A stretch of 64,000 bases of DNA from Eubacterium sp. (lineage in GTDB: Bacteria; Bacillota; Clostridia; Lachnospirales; Lachnospiraceae): NCBI GenBank assembly GCA_017539165.1, contig JAFYHN010000112.1:1-64000 (forward strand). The letters are read 5' to 3'. The notes beneath the pieces were generated by a model, which was not told the origin of the DNA, ran no database searches, and saw only the letters and a list, made by a program, of their open reading frames with translations. Below, one piece after another: positions 27,558-37,429 of this stretch. The stretch's first letter is position 1, and each line of letters opens with the position of its first letter. The position numbers and the translations under genes were made by a program.

Positions 27558-28278
27558 GGTTAAAAGAGCTATAGTAATGGCGGCTGGAAAGGGCGAGCGA
27601 CTTCGTCCTGTTACTCTGGATACGCCTAAGCCTTTAGTGAAGGTAAATGGTGTCAGAATGATTGACACCATAATAGACGGTCTGCATGCAAATGGAATCG
27701 ATGAGATTCACATAGTGACCGGTTATATGATGGAGGAATTCCGAGTTTTGAAAGAAAAGTATCCGGATATCCATCTTCTATCAAATCAGTTTTATACCGA
27801 GTATAACAATATCTCGTCACTATATGTGGCCAGAGAATATCTGAGTGACTGTATGATCCTTGATGGTGATCTGGTCATCAGCAATCCGGATATACTGAAA
27901 GCTGATTTCGACAGATCAGGTTATGCGGCACTCTGGACTGATGGGAAAACTGATGAGTGGCTGATGCAGGTTAATGATGAGGGAATAGTAACTTCCTGCA
28001 GCAGGGATGGTGGAGAAAAAGGATGGATTCTCTTCAGTATATCAAGATGGAGTGCTGAGGATGGTCGAAAACTGAAGAAATATCTTGAGTATGAATTCGA
28101 CTATGCTGAAAATCGTGATCTGTATTGGGATGATGTGGCTATGTTCAGACATCCCGAACATTTTAAACTTGGAATATACCCTATGGATCGAGGCGACGTC
28201 GTTGAGATTGATGGCTTCGATGAACTTGTTAGTATAGACCCTTCTTACAAGGGATATGAACAAAAAGAGTTACCATAG
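27550..28278 (+). CDS. licC: LicC-like phosphocholine cytidylyltransferase
   Basis: A 242-residue sugar-nucleotidyltransferase fold enzyme. The signature AAGKGERLRPVTLDTPKPLV binds the nucleotide near residues 11-30, and LDGDLV near 98 supplies a metal aspartate. In this context it most likely joins phosphocholine with CTP to give CDP-choline, duplicating the transferase part of the preceding fusion. It may instead act on a related phospho-amino-alcohol. Overlaps the fusion gene by 8 bases and stands 23 bases before the transporter. Confidence 0.8.
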   Translation: MNKVKRAIVMAAGKGERLRPVTLDTPKPLVKVNGVRMIDTIIDGLHANGIDEIHIVTGYMMEEFRVLKEKYPDIHLLSNQFYTEYNNISSLYVAREYLSDCMILDGDLVISNPDILKADFDRSGYAALWTDGKTDEWLMQVNDEGIVTSCSRDGGEKGWILFSISRWSAEDGRKLKKYLEYEFDYAENRDLYWDDVAMFRHPEHFKLGIYPMDRGDVVEIDGFDELVSIDPSYKGYEQKELP

Positions 28279-28301
28279 GATAAATAATTGGAGGAAAAAT
28301 A

Positions 28302-29921
28302 ATGAGTAACCAAAAGAATTCAGAGAAAAAGAAAGAGGATGTTACCAAGAACAGTGACGGGTATGTGGTAGTTAAGGGCAGAAAGATGGATCCAACTACA
28401 ACACTTGCACCACTTGTGGTACTACTTATCCTATGTGCACTGTTTGTTATTAACCCCGAGGGCTCAACAAATACGATATCAATGATAAGAGACTTTCTAG
28501 GAACAGAGCTTGGTCTCTACTATCTGGTAGTAGCTCTTGGAATATTCCTGGTTTCTCTTTATCTGGCATTTTCAGACCTTGGTAAAGTAAGACTTGGTGG
28601 AAAGAATGAAAAACCTAAATATGGTTTCTTTTCATGGGGTGCTATGGTCTTCTGTTGCGGGCTTGCTGCTGATATCCTGTTCTATTCATTCTGCGAATGG
28701 ATCTACTATGCAGAAGAACCGAGACTTAAAGAACTTGGAAGTATTCAGGATTGGGCAAATGCTATGCCGCTTTATCATTGGGGACCTGTAGTCTGGAGCT
28801 TTTATGCAGTACTTGCAGCGTGTTTCGGATTTATGATCCATGTAAGAGGAAGTAAGAAACAGAAATACAGTGAAGCCTGTAGACCTATCCTTGGAAAGCA
28901 TACTGATGGTATTCCGGGGAAGATAATAGATGTGCTTGCAGTTATCGCACTTATAGCAGGAACAGCTACAACGTTCAGCGTAGCGACGCCTCTTCTTGGA
29001 AGTGCACTCACAACTCTTTTCGGAATTGCGTATTCTAAGTGGGTTACTATCGGAATCCTTCTTGTTACATGTGCTACATATACTACATCTGTAATGATTG
29101 GAATGAAGGGTGTAAACAATCTTTCAAAGATATGTATGATACTCTTCGGAATCCTTCTTATATATGTCCTTGTAGTAAGTGGTAAAGCAGTATATATTCT
29201 TGAAAATGGATTCTCATCACTGGGACTTGTAGTTCAGAACTTCCCTGTACTTAGTACTTACACAGATCCACTCAGAACGAATAACTTCCCACAGAACTGG
29301 ACAATGTATTACTGGGCTTACTGGCTTGTATGGTGTGTTGCAGCTCCTTTCTTTATGGGAAATATCTCTAGAGGGCGTACAGTAAAACAGGTTATTCTTG
29401 GAACATATGTATTTGGACTGTTTTCAACACTGATTTCATTTATCGTTTTAGGAAACTATGGACTTAACCTTCAGGTAACAGGTAAGTTTGATGCGATAGC
29501 ATCCTACGAGGCAAATGGATATGATCTCTATGCGGTTATTATAGATATTATAAAGACAATACCTGGTTATCAGTTTGTACTTATAATACTTATACTTTCG
29601 ATGATCGCATTCTATGCGACATCATTTGACTCTATCACACTTGTTGCTTCATCCTATTCATATAAGAACATGAAGGGAGATGAGATGGCGTCAAAGAAGA
29701 TGAAACTGTTCTGGGCAGGGCTTCTTATACTTCTTCCTATAGCACTTATCTTTAGTGAAAGTAGCATGAACAATATTCAGTCCGTGTCCATTATAGCTGC
29801 ATTTCCTGTTGGAATAGTTATTATCCTGATCATAGCAAGCTTTATAAAAGATGCCAGAAAATATATAGACAATAATGAAGATCCGGTAGATCTCGAAACG
29901 GAAGAGATTGAAGATCAGTAA
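28302..29921 (+). CDS. BCCT family choline/betaine transporter
   Basis: A 539-residue membrane transporter of the betaine/carnitine/choline family with about 12 helices. The family's tryptophan-rich segment is present near 345-372 (WTMYYWAYWLVWCVAAPFF followed by GNISRGRTVK). The N-terminal 40 residues are charged and cytoplasmic, and the C-terminal tail is acidic. Within a lic operon it should supply choline, replacing the unrelated LicB permease of Haemophilus. Strong ribosome site GGAGGAAAA. A terminator follows. Confidence 0.9.
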   Translation: MSNQKNSEKKKEDVTKNSDGYVVVKGRKMDPTTTLAPLVVLLILCALFVINPEGSTNTISMIRDFLGTELGLYYLVVALGIFLVSLYLAFSDLGKVRLGGKNEKPKYGFFSWGAMVFCCGLAADILFYSFCEWIYYAEEPRLKELGSIQDWANAMPLYHWGPVVWSFYAVLAACFGFMIHVRGSKKQKYSEACRPILGKHTDGIPGKIIDVLAVIALIAGTATTFSVATPLLGSALTTLFGIAYSKWVTIGILLVTCATYTTSVMIGMKGVNNLSKICMILFGILLIYVLVVSGKAVYILENGFSSLGLVVQNFPVLSTYTDPLRTNNFPQNWTMYYWAYWLVWCVAAPFFMGNISRGRTVKQVILGTYVFGLFSTLISFIVLGNYGLNLQVTGKFDAIASYEANGYDLYAVIIDIIKTIPGYQFVLIILILSMIAFYATSFDSITLVASSYSYKNMKGDEMASKKMKLFWAGLLILLPIALIFSESSMNNIQSVSIIAAFPVGIVIILIIASFIKDARKYIDNNEDPVDLETEEIEDQ

Positions 29922-29939
29922 ACTAAATATGAATGTATT

Positions 29940-29984
29940 TAAGGAGGGACTGCGAAAATATATCTCGCATTCTCTCCTTATTTC
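29940..29984 (+). terminator. Terminator after the BCCT gene
   Basis: AAGGAGGGACTGCGA pairs with TCGCATTCTCTCCTT across an AT-rich loop, followed by ATTTCTG. licD therefore probably has its own promoter; TATAGT at about 29990-29995 is a candidate -10. Confidence 0.65.
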
Positions 29985-30029
29985 TGTTATAGTAGTACGC
30001 GAACTCAGAACATAATGAGAGGTAAAGTA

Positions 30030-30887
30030 ATGACTGAGCAGGAACAGAATATAGTAGACAAAATCCACAAATACGAGTTTGATATGATGTGTAAACTGGA
30101 TGATGTCTGCCGACGTCACGATATAACATATTATCTTGAGGGAGGCACTTTAATAGGTGCAGTAAGACATAAAGATTTTGTACCTTGGGATGATGATATT
30201 GACATTTATATAAAGAGGAAAGATTTTGATAAACTCCTCAAGTATCGTGATGAGCTGGAACCGTACTTTATACATGTTCCGAATCCGGAAGACTACAGCT
30301 TTTGGGATTTTACATCAAGGATAATGTATGATAAGGTTCGATTTAAGAAAGAGGATGCTGAGGCCAGATTTTATAATCATATACATTGTCAGTATCTGTT
30401 CTTTGATTTCTTTATAATGGACAATTTCCCTGGAGGGCTTAGAGGAAAGCTTCAGATTTTGGAGCTTAAACTTCTGTATGTTCTTGCGACGAGCAGAAGA
30501 TATAAACTAAAGTATTATCCGCCGGAGAATCCGATAAGCAGACTTGCGGTATATCTGATCTGCCGTATCGGATTATTTTTCCCGATAGCGTGGATATTCA
30601 AAAGATACGACAAGGTTTCCAGAAGATATAATAAGAAAAAAGGATGTGAGGATTTTATCCTTTCAAATGCATCAGCTTCATTTCTTGCAAATTGCATTTA
30701 CAAGAAGAAATGGTACAAGACAAGGGCGGAGCTTCCTGTGCGAGGAAGAAACTTCTTTGTTCCTGGAGATTATGATGCATCTCTCAGGAATTATTATGGG
30801 GACTATATGAAGCTCCCACCGGAAGAGGACAGGATTCCGGAACATGTTGATAGTTTTGATGTTGTTGAATTTCTCGATGAAGAGTAA
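30030..30887 (+). CDS. licD: LicD family phosphotransferase
   Basis: LicD enzymes transfer phosphocholine from CDP-choline to a surface glycan such as a teichoic or lipo-oligosaccharide chain. The 285-residue protein has the family core LEGGTLIGAVRHKDFVPWDDDIDI with the metal-binding DDDID, and near the end DSFDVVEFLDEE. No membrane segment. ATG 30030 is preferred to the earlier in-frame ATG at 30015 because AGAGG lies seven bases before it. Separated from the transporter by a terminator but clearly part of the phosphocholine locus. Confidence 0.9.
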   Translation: MTEQEQNIVDKIHKYEFDMMCKLDDVCRRHDITYYLEGGTLIGAVRHKDFVPWDDDIDIYIKRKDFDKLLKYRDELEPYFIHVPNPEDYSFWDFTSRIMYDKVRFKKEDAEARFYNHIHCQYLFFDFFIMDNFPGGLRGKLQILELKLLYVLATSRRYKLKYYPPENPISRLAVYLICRIGLFFPIAWIFKRYDKVSRRYNKKKGCEDFILSNASASFLANCIYKKKWYKTRAELPVRGRNFFVPGDYDASLRNYYGDYMKLPPEEDRIPEHVDSFDVVEFLDEE

Positions 30888-30949
30888 CAGGACATCTATT
30901 ATATAATTATTTTTTACTACGTATATAACGTTCAAGAGGAGGAACAGAG

Positions 30950-32263
30950 ATGGCAAAGTATTTCCAGGAAGAAATCGAGACAATGCCGGTTGAACAGCTT
31001 AAAGCACTTCAGGAGGAGAAGTTCTTAAAGCAGGTAAAGTTTGTTTATGAGAATAATGAGTATTACCGCAATCTTATGGATGAAAAAGGAATTAAGCCGG
31101 AAGACATCAAGAGCATGGATGATATTCAAAAGCTTCCATTCCTTACAAAGAGTGATCTGAGAGAAGCTTATCCTTACGGACTTCTTTCAAAACCTCTTAA
31201 GGATTGTGTTCGCATACAATCAACAAGCGGAACTACAGGAAGAAGAGTAGTTGCATTCTATACACAGCATGATTTGGATATATGGGAAGAGTGCTGCGCA
31301 AGAGCAATCGTTGCTGTAGGTGGATCTAACAAGGACGTTGTTCAGGTGGCTTACGGATACGGACTTTTTACAGGTGGTGCCGGACTTCATGGAGGATCAC
31401 ACAAGGTTGGAAGTCTTACACTTCCTATGTCATCAGGTAACACAGAGAGACAGATTCAGTTCATGAGAGATCTGAATGCTACAATCCTCTGCTGTACACC
31501 ATCATATGCAGCATATATCGGAGAGAAGCTTCATGATATGGGACTTACTCCTGATGATATCAATCTTAAAGCAGGTATCTTCGGTGCAGAACCATGGACT
31601 GAAGAGATGAGACAGAACATAGAGAAGAGTCTTGGAATCAAAGCTTATGATATCTATGGACTTACAGAGATATCCGGACCTGGTGTATCATTTGAGTGTG
31701 AAGCCCAGACAGGAATGCATATCAATGAAGATCACTTCTATGCTGAGGTTATCGATCCTGATACAGGAGAAGTTCTTCCTGAAGGCTCAGAAGGAGAGCT
31801 TGTCTTCACATCTCTTGATAAGGAGGCATTTCCACTTCTCAGATACAGAACAAGAGATCTTGTAGTTCTTAAGAGAGAGAAATGTCCATGCGGACGTACA
31901 CATATCAAGATGTGCAAGCCAAAGGGACGTTCAGATGATATGATGATCATCCGTGGCGTAAATGTATTCCCATCTCAGATTGAAACAGTACTTCTTAAGT
32001 GCGGATACACACCAAATTACCAGATACTTGTAGACAGAGTTGGCAATGAAGATACTTTTGATATAAATGTAGAGCTGTCAGAAGAACAGTTCAAGAAATA
32101 CAGAGAAGAATCAGATCTTGATGCGGCAAGAAAGAGTCTTACATCAGCTATGGTAACTATGCTTGGAATCAGACCTAAGATGCATCTGCTTGCACCAAAA
32201 TCTATAGTAAGAAGTGAAGGAAAAGCAGTTAGAATAATAGATAAGAGAAAACTGCACGATTAA
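30950..32263 (+). CDS. Phenylacetate-CoA ligase family protein
   Basis: A 437-residue adenylate-forming enzyme of the PaaK family. Seen: the AMP-binding loop STSGTTGRRVVAF near residue 95, GIFGAEPWTEEMR, YGLTEISGPGVSFEC, and RGVNVFPSQIE near the hinge. In gut anaerobes such enzymes activate aryl acids (phenylacetate, indoleacetate) as CoA thioesters beside 2-ketoacid ferredoxin oxidoreductases; no such oxidoreductase is next door here. Very strong ribosome site AGAGGAGG. The exact acid cannot be told from sequence. Confidence 0.85.
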   Translation: MAKYFQEEIETMPVEQLKALQEEKFLKQVKFVYENNEYYRNLMDEKGIKPEDIKSMDDIQKLPFLTKSDLREAYPYGLLSKPLKDCVRIQSTSGTTGRRVVAFYTQHDLDIWEECCARAIVAVGGSNKDVVQVAYGYGLFTGGAGLHGGSHKVGSLTLPMSSGNTERQIQFMRDLNATILCCTPSYAAYIGEKLHDMGLTPDDINLKAGIFGAEPWTEEMRQNIEKSLGIKAYDIYGLTEISGPGVSFECEAQTGMHINEDHFYAEVIDPDTGEVLPEGSEGELVFTSLDKEAFPLLRYRTRDLVVLKREKCPCGRTHIKMCKPKGRSDDMMIIRGVNVFPSQIETVLLKCGYTPNYQILVDRVGNEDTFDINVELSEEQFKKYREESDLDAARKSLTSAMVTMLGIRPKMHLLAPKSIVRSEGKAVRIIDKRKLHD

Positions 32264-32266
32264 AAT

Positions 32267-33214
32267 ATGGGTGATAAGAAAAAAATCTTTTTCACATTTA
32301 TCGTTCTTCCGATAGTACTGATAGCAGGTCTTGCAGTCAGCCTTATGATGAATAGAAAGACTGACGAAGAAGAAAAAACGAATTCTGTTTCTGATTTATC
32401 TAAAGATGAAGAGATTGACAGAATGCTGCTTGAGGAATACCGAAAATCACAAGCTACCAGAGAATATCTGGAATATAGCACTGAAGCACCGGTGGATCTC
32501 ACTCCGGATGACCCTGAATATGATGACATGATCGACTTCTCGGAGATAGACTTTTCAACAAGTTCGGATGATTCAGAAGATGCGATAATTGCGGAAGCTG
32601 AAAGAAAATCATGGGAAGAAGACAGTAAATATGTTGCAAGTAGTGGTATCGAGATTGTATCCAGTATGAATCAGCTTGCTACAAATGGCGACTGGATACT
32701 TAATCTATCGGATGATGAATTAAAAGCATCGCATCCGTTGCTGCTACAGTATGATCCGAGATGGGCAACATTTCCTTATGGAAGTGGTACTATGAAATCA
32801 TCGGCTTGTGGTCCTACAAGTCTTTCGATGGTTATAACAGCCCTCACGAATATAACCTATGCTTCGCCGCCTTATATAGCGACATACAGTATGAATCATG
32901 GTTATTATGTCAGTGGTGTTGGTACGGCTCACGAACTTTTCTGGGAGGCGGCTCCTGAGTTTGGATTATATTGTACAAAGATAGCAGTTGATGAGATGGA
33001 TTTTAAAAGACATCTTGATAGTGGAGAGATGCTGATACTTGCTATGCATGTTGGACACTTTACCAGCTGCGGACATTTCATAGTTGTATATGGTTATGAT
33101 AATAACGGATTCATGGTAAATGATCCGGGATCATTTGACAGAAGTACAGTGTACTGGCCATTTAGTATACTCGGTTCTGAAGCTGATAATGCATATGCGC
33201 TAGGCAGAGATTAA
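32267..33214 (+). CDS. Membrane-anchored C39-like cysteine peptidase
   Basis: A 315-residue protein with an N-terminal membrane anchor (FFTFIVLPIVLIAGLAVSLMM), an acidic linker to about 145, then a peptidase C39-like domain. LLLQYDPRWATFPYGSG leads to the catalytic cysteine in SSACGPTSLSMV; the catalytic histidine and aspartate are in GHFIVVYGYD and VNDPGS. It probably cleaves peptides or peptidoglycan-linked amides outside the cell. No Shine-Dalgarno is visible: the ATG stands three bases after the stop of the ligase gene, so translation may depend on coupling. Confidence 0.75.
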   Translation: MGDKKKIFFTFIVLPIVLIAGLAVSLMMNRKTDEEEKTNSVSDLSKDEEIDRMLLEEYRKSQATREYLEYSTEAPVDLTPDDPEYDDMIDFSEIDFSTSSDDSEDAIIAEAERKSWEEDSKYVASSGIEIVSSMNQLATNGDWILNLSDDELKASHPLLLQYDPRWATFPYGSGTMKSSACGPTSLSMVITALTNITYASPPYIATYSMNHGYYVSGVGTAHELFWEAAPEFGLYCTKIAVDEMDFKRHLDSGEMLILAMHVGHFTSCGHFIVVYGYDNNGFMVNDPGSFDRSTVYWPFSILGSEADNAYALGRD

Positions 33215-33224
33215 GGGTAAAAAT

Positions 33225-34874
33225 ATGAATTACTATCTTACAGGCAGTCAAGCAGGATTAATAGATAAGTATACACAGGACAAGGTCGGGATTCCCGGCC
33301 TTGTTTTAATGGAAAAAGCAGCAGATGTGGCTGTGCAGGAACTGGAAAGAAGGTTGAATGGATCAGAAGGATTCTTTTCAAAGACAAGAGATAAGATCCT
33401 TGTGGTAGCAGAAAGCGGCAATAACGGCGGAGATGGTGTTGCGGTTGCCAGAATCTTAAAGACCAAAGGATATGATACATATGTCTACGAGATAAAAGGG
33501 ATATCTTCAAGCTCGGACTCTTATAGGAAACAGATAGAGATAGCAAAGAATCTGAATGTTAAGTTCGTGGAACCAGACCTAAAAGACGAAAATGTATTCG
33601 CAGAGTACAGGGTGATCGTTGATTCTATATTTGGAGTGGGACTTTCCAGAGAAGTAAAAGGAATTCATAGCGACGTGATTGACAGGATCAATCATGCACG
33701 TGAAGCAGAGTCCTATATATTCAGTATTGATATTCCAAGTGGTATCAGCAGTAGTACGGGGCATATTTTAGGAAATGCTGTCAGAAGTGATATGACGGTC
33801 ACATTTCAATATATAAAGTATGGTATGCTGATACATGAGGGAAGAGATTATTCAGGGGATATCATTTGTAGAGATATTGGACTTTATATTCCAGATAATA
33901 TGGAAGAAATGATGAGTATTGTTTCTGAACCAATATTTTATGAGTATGAGAACTCTGAGATTAAGTCTCTAATTCCACAAAGAAAAGCTGATTCAAATAA
34001 AGGTACATATGGTAAGGTTATGGTCGTAGCCGGTTCAAAGGATGTATATGGCGCTGTATACATGGCTGCCGAGTCTGTCCTTAGAGTTGGAGCGGGACTG
34101 GTAAAGGTTGTGACAGATATCAGAAACAGAGATGTATTAGCTGATAAACTTCCGGAAACGATGATGCTGACCTATGATTCGGGAGAGTTTAAGGAGTCAG
34201 GTTTTCAGGATGGCTTTGAAGAAAAACTTGCGGAGTCTGTATCATGGGCAGATGTTATTCTGGTAGGACCGGGTCTGGGAACCGACAGTGTAGCAGAACA
34301 TATTCTTACAAGTACTCTCAGATCTTGTGACGGAAAGAAGCTTGTTCTTGATGCTGATTCACTGAATGTTATTTCAGAGATGGATGTTGAAACTATTTTC
34401 GAAGAGATGACAGAGAAAACAGGAAGAGGAAATGTGATAATCACTCCTCATATAGCTGAGATGAGCAGACTGGCGAAGATTATTCTGGATGAAAAGGCAG
34501 AAAGTGCTGCTATAAACCGGATTAAATATATAAAAGAAAATCCAGGAATGGTTGCTAGGGAGGTGTCTGACAGATATGGTGTAGTGACTGTTCTAAAAGA
34601 TGCTAGGACAGTTGTCACGTCTCCAGATGATGCAGCAATATATGTGAATACTACAGGGAATTCAGGAATGTCTACCGGAGGTTCGGGAGATGTACTGGCT
34701 GGTGCGGTGGCAGGTCTGCTTGCCCAGATGGAGCCTTCCCGGTATTCTGTTAAGGAGATTGCTTCTGCAACGGTGAGGCTTCACGGAACTGCAGGGGATA
34801 AAGCCTGTCTTGATAAGGGTGAACGAGGGATGACTGCTACGGATATCCTTGTTGCACTATATATGAATTTTTGA
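33225..34874 (+). CDS. nnr: Bifunctional NAD(P)HX epimerase/dehydratase
   Basis: Repairs damaged NADH and NADPH hydrates. The N-terminal half (about 1-220) is the YjeF_N epimerase: AESGNNGGDGVAVARIL and VDSIFGVGLSREVKG. The C-terminal half is the ribokinase-like dehydratase: GKVMVVAGSKDVYGA, GPGLGTD, VLDADSLN and the NTTGNSGMSTGGSGDVLAG phosphate-binding block. 549 residues is slightly longer than usual. Lies 10 bases after the peptidase gene and runs into alr, a frequent nnr partner. Confidence 0.93.
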   Translation: MNYYLTGSQAGLIDKYTQDKVGIPGLVLMEKAADVAVQELERRLNGSEGFFSKTRDKILVVAESGNNGGDGVAVARILKTKGYDTYVYEIKGISSSSDSYRKQIEIAKNLNVKFVEPDLKDENVFAEYRVIVDSIFGVGLSREVKGIHSDVIDRINHAREAESYIFSIDIPSGISSSTGHILGNAVRSDMTVTFQYIKYGMLIHEGRDYSGDIICRDIGLYIPDNMEEMMSIVSEPIFYEYENSEIKSLIPQRKADSNKGTYGKVMVVAGSKDVYGAVYMAAESVLRVGAGLVKVVTDIRNRDVLADKLPETMMLTYDSGEFKESGFQDGFEEKLAESVSWADVILVGPGLGTDSVAEHILTSTLRSCDGKKLVLDADSLNVISEMDVETIFEEMTEKTGRGNVIITPHIAEMSRLAKIILDEKAESAAINRIKYIKENPGMVAREVSDRYGVVTVLKDARTVVTSPDDAAIYVNTTGNSGMSTGGSGDVLAGAVAGLLAQMEPSRYSVKEIASATVRLHGTAGDKACLDKGERGMTATDILVALYMNF

Positions 34875-34949
34875 TAGAATTACGTTACTGTTGTCGTGTT
34901 GAGAGATATACGACGGAAAAACAAAAATAGTTAGTGGAAGTAGTCGGAA

Positions 34950-36128
34950 ATGAATGAATTACCATACAGACGTGTTGAGGCAGATATAGATTTAGATGCG
35001 ATAAGATACAATATCGAAACTGTGCAGGAGCTTAATTCTTCGGAGACAAAAACTCTCCTGGTCATAAAGGCTGATGCATACGGGCATGGAGCGGTGCCAC
35101 TGGCCCGTGAGTTGGATGATCTGGCAGATTACTATGCAGTTGCCACTGTTGAAGAAGCTCTGGAACTCAGAAGAAATGATATAGATAAGCCTATTCTTAT
35201 TCTAGGCTATACTGATGAAAGTGAATATGAAGCAGTTATTGATAACGATATAACAACTGCGGAATATGACCTTGAAAGGGCAGAGATATTATCTGATCTT
35301 GCTCTTAAGAAGAATAAAAAAGCGAAGGTTCATATCAAGGTAGACAGCGGAATGAGCCGAATCGGTTTTCAATGTGACGATGAAGGTGTTTCTGAAGCTT
35401 TAAAGCTTGCAGAACTTCCGGGACTTGATGTAGAGGGGATATTTACTCACTATGCCAAGGCAGACTATGTTGACAAATCCGATGCGATGGTTCAGTACGG
35501 AAGATTCTCATGGTTTGTAAAACAGCTTGAAGCTGAAGGGATTGAATTCAGATTCAGACATATAGACAACAGTGCAGGAGCTATGGAGATACATTCCAAG
35601 GGCTTTGATATGATGAGGCTTGGTATAGTGATATATGGACTGTATCCGTCTGAAGAGATAGATAAGCGGGTTGAGCTAAAACCGGCAATGACCTTGAAGG
35701 CAAAAGTAATCCATGTAAAGGAACTACCTGCTGGCAGAGGAATAGGTTACGGTTGGACATATATAACTGACAGACCTACGATGGTCGCTACAGTATCTGT
35801 GGGGTATGCAGATGGTTATCCGAGAGCTCTTTCTGGAAAAGGAAGGGTACTTATTCACGGACAATATGCACCGATACTCGGAAGAGTGTGTATGGATCAG
35901 ATCATGATAGATGTTACCGATATCGTTGATTCGGGAGAGGATGTTGTGGTTGGTGATGAAGTGGTTCTGTTCGGAAAACAGGGTGACAATATAATCCCTG
36001 TAGAGGAGGTTGCGGAACCGGCGAACAGCTTTAATTATGAAGCAGTTTGCAATATCAGCAGAAGAGTCCCAAGGGTATACTATAAGGATGGGAATGAGAT
36101 CTATACTGTTGATTATCTGACAAAATAA
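34950..36128 (+). CDS. alr: Alanine racemase
   Basis: PLP enzyme that interconverts L- and D-alanine for peptidoglycan and teichoic acid D-alanylation. The PLP lysine is K40 in VIKADAYGHGA, and the second catalytic tyrosine lies in the GYGWTY segment near residue 268. KVDSGMSRIGF, DNSAGAM and MDQIMIDVTD are other family blocks. 392 residues is normal. Downstream of nnr by 75 bases. Confidence 0.95.
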   Translation: MNELPYRRVEADIDLDAIRYNIETVQELNSSETKTLLVIKADAYGHGAVPLARELDDLADYYAVATVEEALELRRNDIDKPILILGYTDESEYEAVIDNDITTAEYDLERAEILSDLALKKNKKAKVHIKVDSGMSRIGFQCDDEGVSEALKLAELPGLDVEGIFTHYAKADYVDKSDAMVQYGRFSWFVKQLEAEGIEFRFRHIDNSAGAMEIHSKGFDMMRLGIVIYGLYPSEEIDKRVELKPAMTLKAKVIHVKELPAGRGIGYGWTYITDRPTMVATVSVGYADGYPRALSGKGRVLIHGQYAPILGRVCMDQIMIDVTDIVDSGEDVVVGDEVVLFGKQGDNIIPVEEVAEPANSFNYEAVCNISRRVPRVYYKDGNEIYTVDYLTK

Positions 36129-36154
36129 ATAATACATGAAAAGAGGAAATAAAA

Positions 36155-37429
36155 ATGAAAATACTTTTAGTTGGCGGCGGTGGTCGTGAGCATGCTATAG
36201 CGTGGGCAGTTGCAAAGAGTCCTAAGTGCGATAAATTATATGCAGCACCCGGTAATGCAGGAATAGCAGAGCTTGCTGAATGCGTACCTATATCTGTTAT
36301 GGACGCACCGGCGCTTGTTTCATTTGCCAAAGAAAAAGATATTGATTTTGTTATAGTAGCACCGGATGATCCTCTTGCAGCGGGCGTTGCGGATGCATTC
36401 CTCGATGAGGGAATCAGAACATTCGGTCCAAGAAAGAATGCAGCTATCATTGAGGCTTCAAAGGCATTCTGTAAGGATCTTATGAAGAAGTACGATATAC
36501 CTTCAGCTGCATATGAGACATTTGATGATCCTGATAAGGCGCTTGCATACCTTGATACTATAGAGGCTCCTTATGTTATAAAGGCTGACGGTCTTGCACT
36601 GGGTAAGGGTGTTCTTATATGCCAGACTATAGAAGAGGCAAGAGATGGAATCAAAGAGATCATGATAGATAAGAAGTTCGGTGATTCAGGTAATAAAGTA
36701 GTCATCGAGGAATTCATGACAGGACGTGAAGTATCTGTTCTCTGCTTCTCAGATGGAAAAACTATCATTCCTATGACATCTGCTCAGGATCATAAGCGTG
36801 CAGGTGATGGTGATACAGGTCTTAACACAGGCGGTATGGGTACATTTTCACCTAGTCCATTCTACACAGATGAAGTAGCTAAGTTCTGTGAAGAAAATGT
36901 CTATCAGAAGACAATCGATGCTATGGCTGCAGAAGGAAGAGAGTTCAAGGGAGTTCTTTTCTGCGGACTTATGCTTACAGATAAGGGACCTAAGGTACTT
37001 GAGTTCAATGCAAGATTCGGAGATCCTGAAACACAGGTTGTCCTTCCGAGACTTAAGAATGATATAGTTGAAGTTTTTGAGGCGTGTGCTGATGGAACAC
37101 TCGATAAGATAGATCTTCAGTTTGAAGACAATGCAGCAGTATGTGTAATGCTTGCTTCTGAAGGATATCCTGTATCTTATGAAAAGGGATATGAGATAAG
37201 AGGTCTTGAGAACTTCAAGGATAAAGAAGGTTACTTTGTATTCCATTCTGGAACAAAGTTTGATGAAAATGGTAAGGTTGTAACTAATGGTGGACGTGTT
37301 ATCGGAGTTACGGCTCTTGGACGTGATCTTGTAGAGGCAAGAGCAAATGCTTATAAAGCAACAGAACTTATAGACTTTGATAACAAGTATATGAGACACG
37401 ATATAGGAAAAGCGATCGACGAACAGTGA
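36155..37429 (+). CDS. purD: Phosphoribosylamine-glycine ligase
   Basis: PurD, the second step of purine synthesis: it joins phosphoribosylamine and glycine with ATP. N-terminal VGGGGREHAIAWA, ATP-grasp residues in FNARFGDPETQVVLPRL, and LNTGGMGTFSPSPF identify it. 424 residues is full length. AGAGGAAA ribosome site. It stands alone without other pur genes, and its last bases overlap the start of clpC (GTGA). Confidence 0.96.
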   Translation: MKILLVGGGGREHAIAWAVAKSPKCDKLYAAPGNAGIAELAECVPISVMDAPALVSFAKEKDIDFVIVAPDDPLAAGVADAFLDEGIRTFGPRKNAAIIEASKAFCKDLMKKYDIPSAAYETFDDPDKALAYLDTIEAPYVIKADGLALGKGVLICQTIEEARDGIKEIMIDKKFGDSGNKVVIEEFMTGREVSVLCFSDGKTIIPMTSAQDHKRAGDGDTGLNTGGMGTFSPSPFYTDEVAKFCEENVYQKTIDAMAAEGREFKGVLFCGLMLTDKGPKVLEFNARFGDPETQVVLPRLKNDIVEVFEACADGTLDKIDLQFEDNAAVCVMLASEGYPVSYEKGYEIRGLENFKDKEGYFVFHSGTKFDENGKVVTNGGRVIGVTALGRDLVEARANAYKATELIDFDNKYMRHDIGKAIDEQ

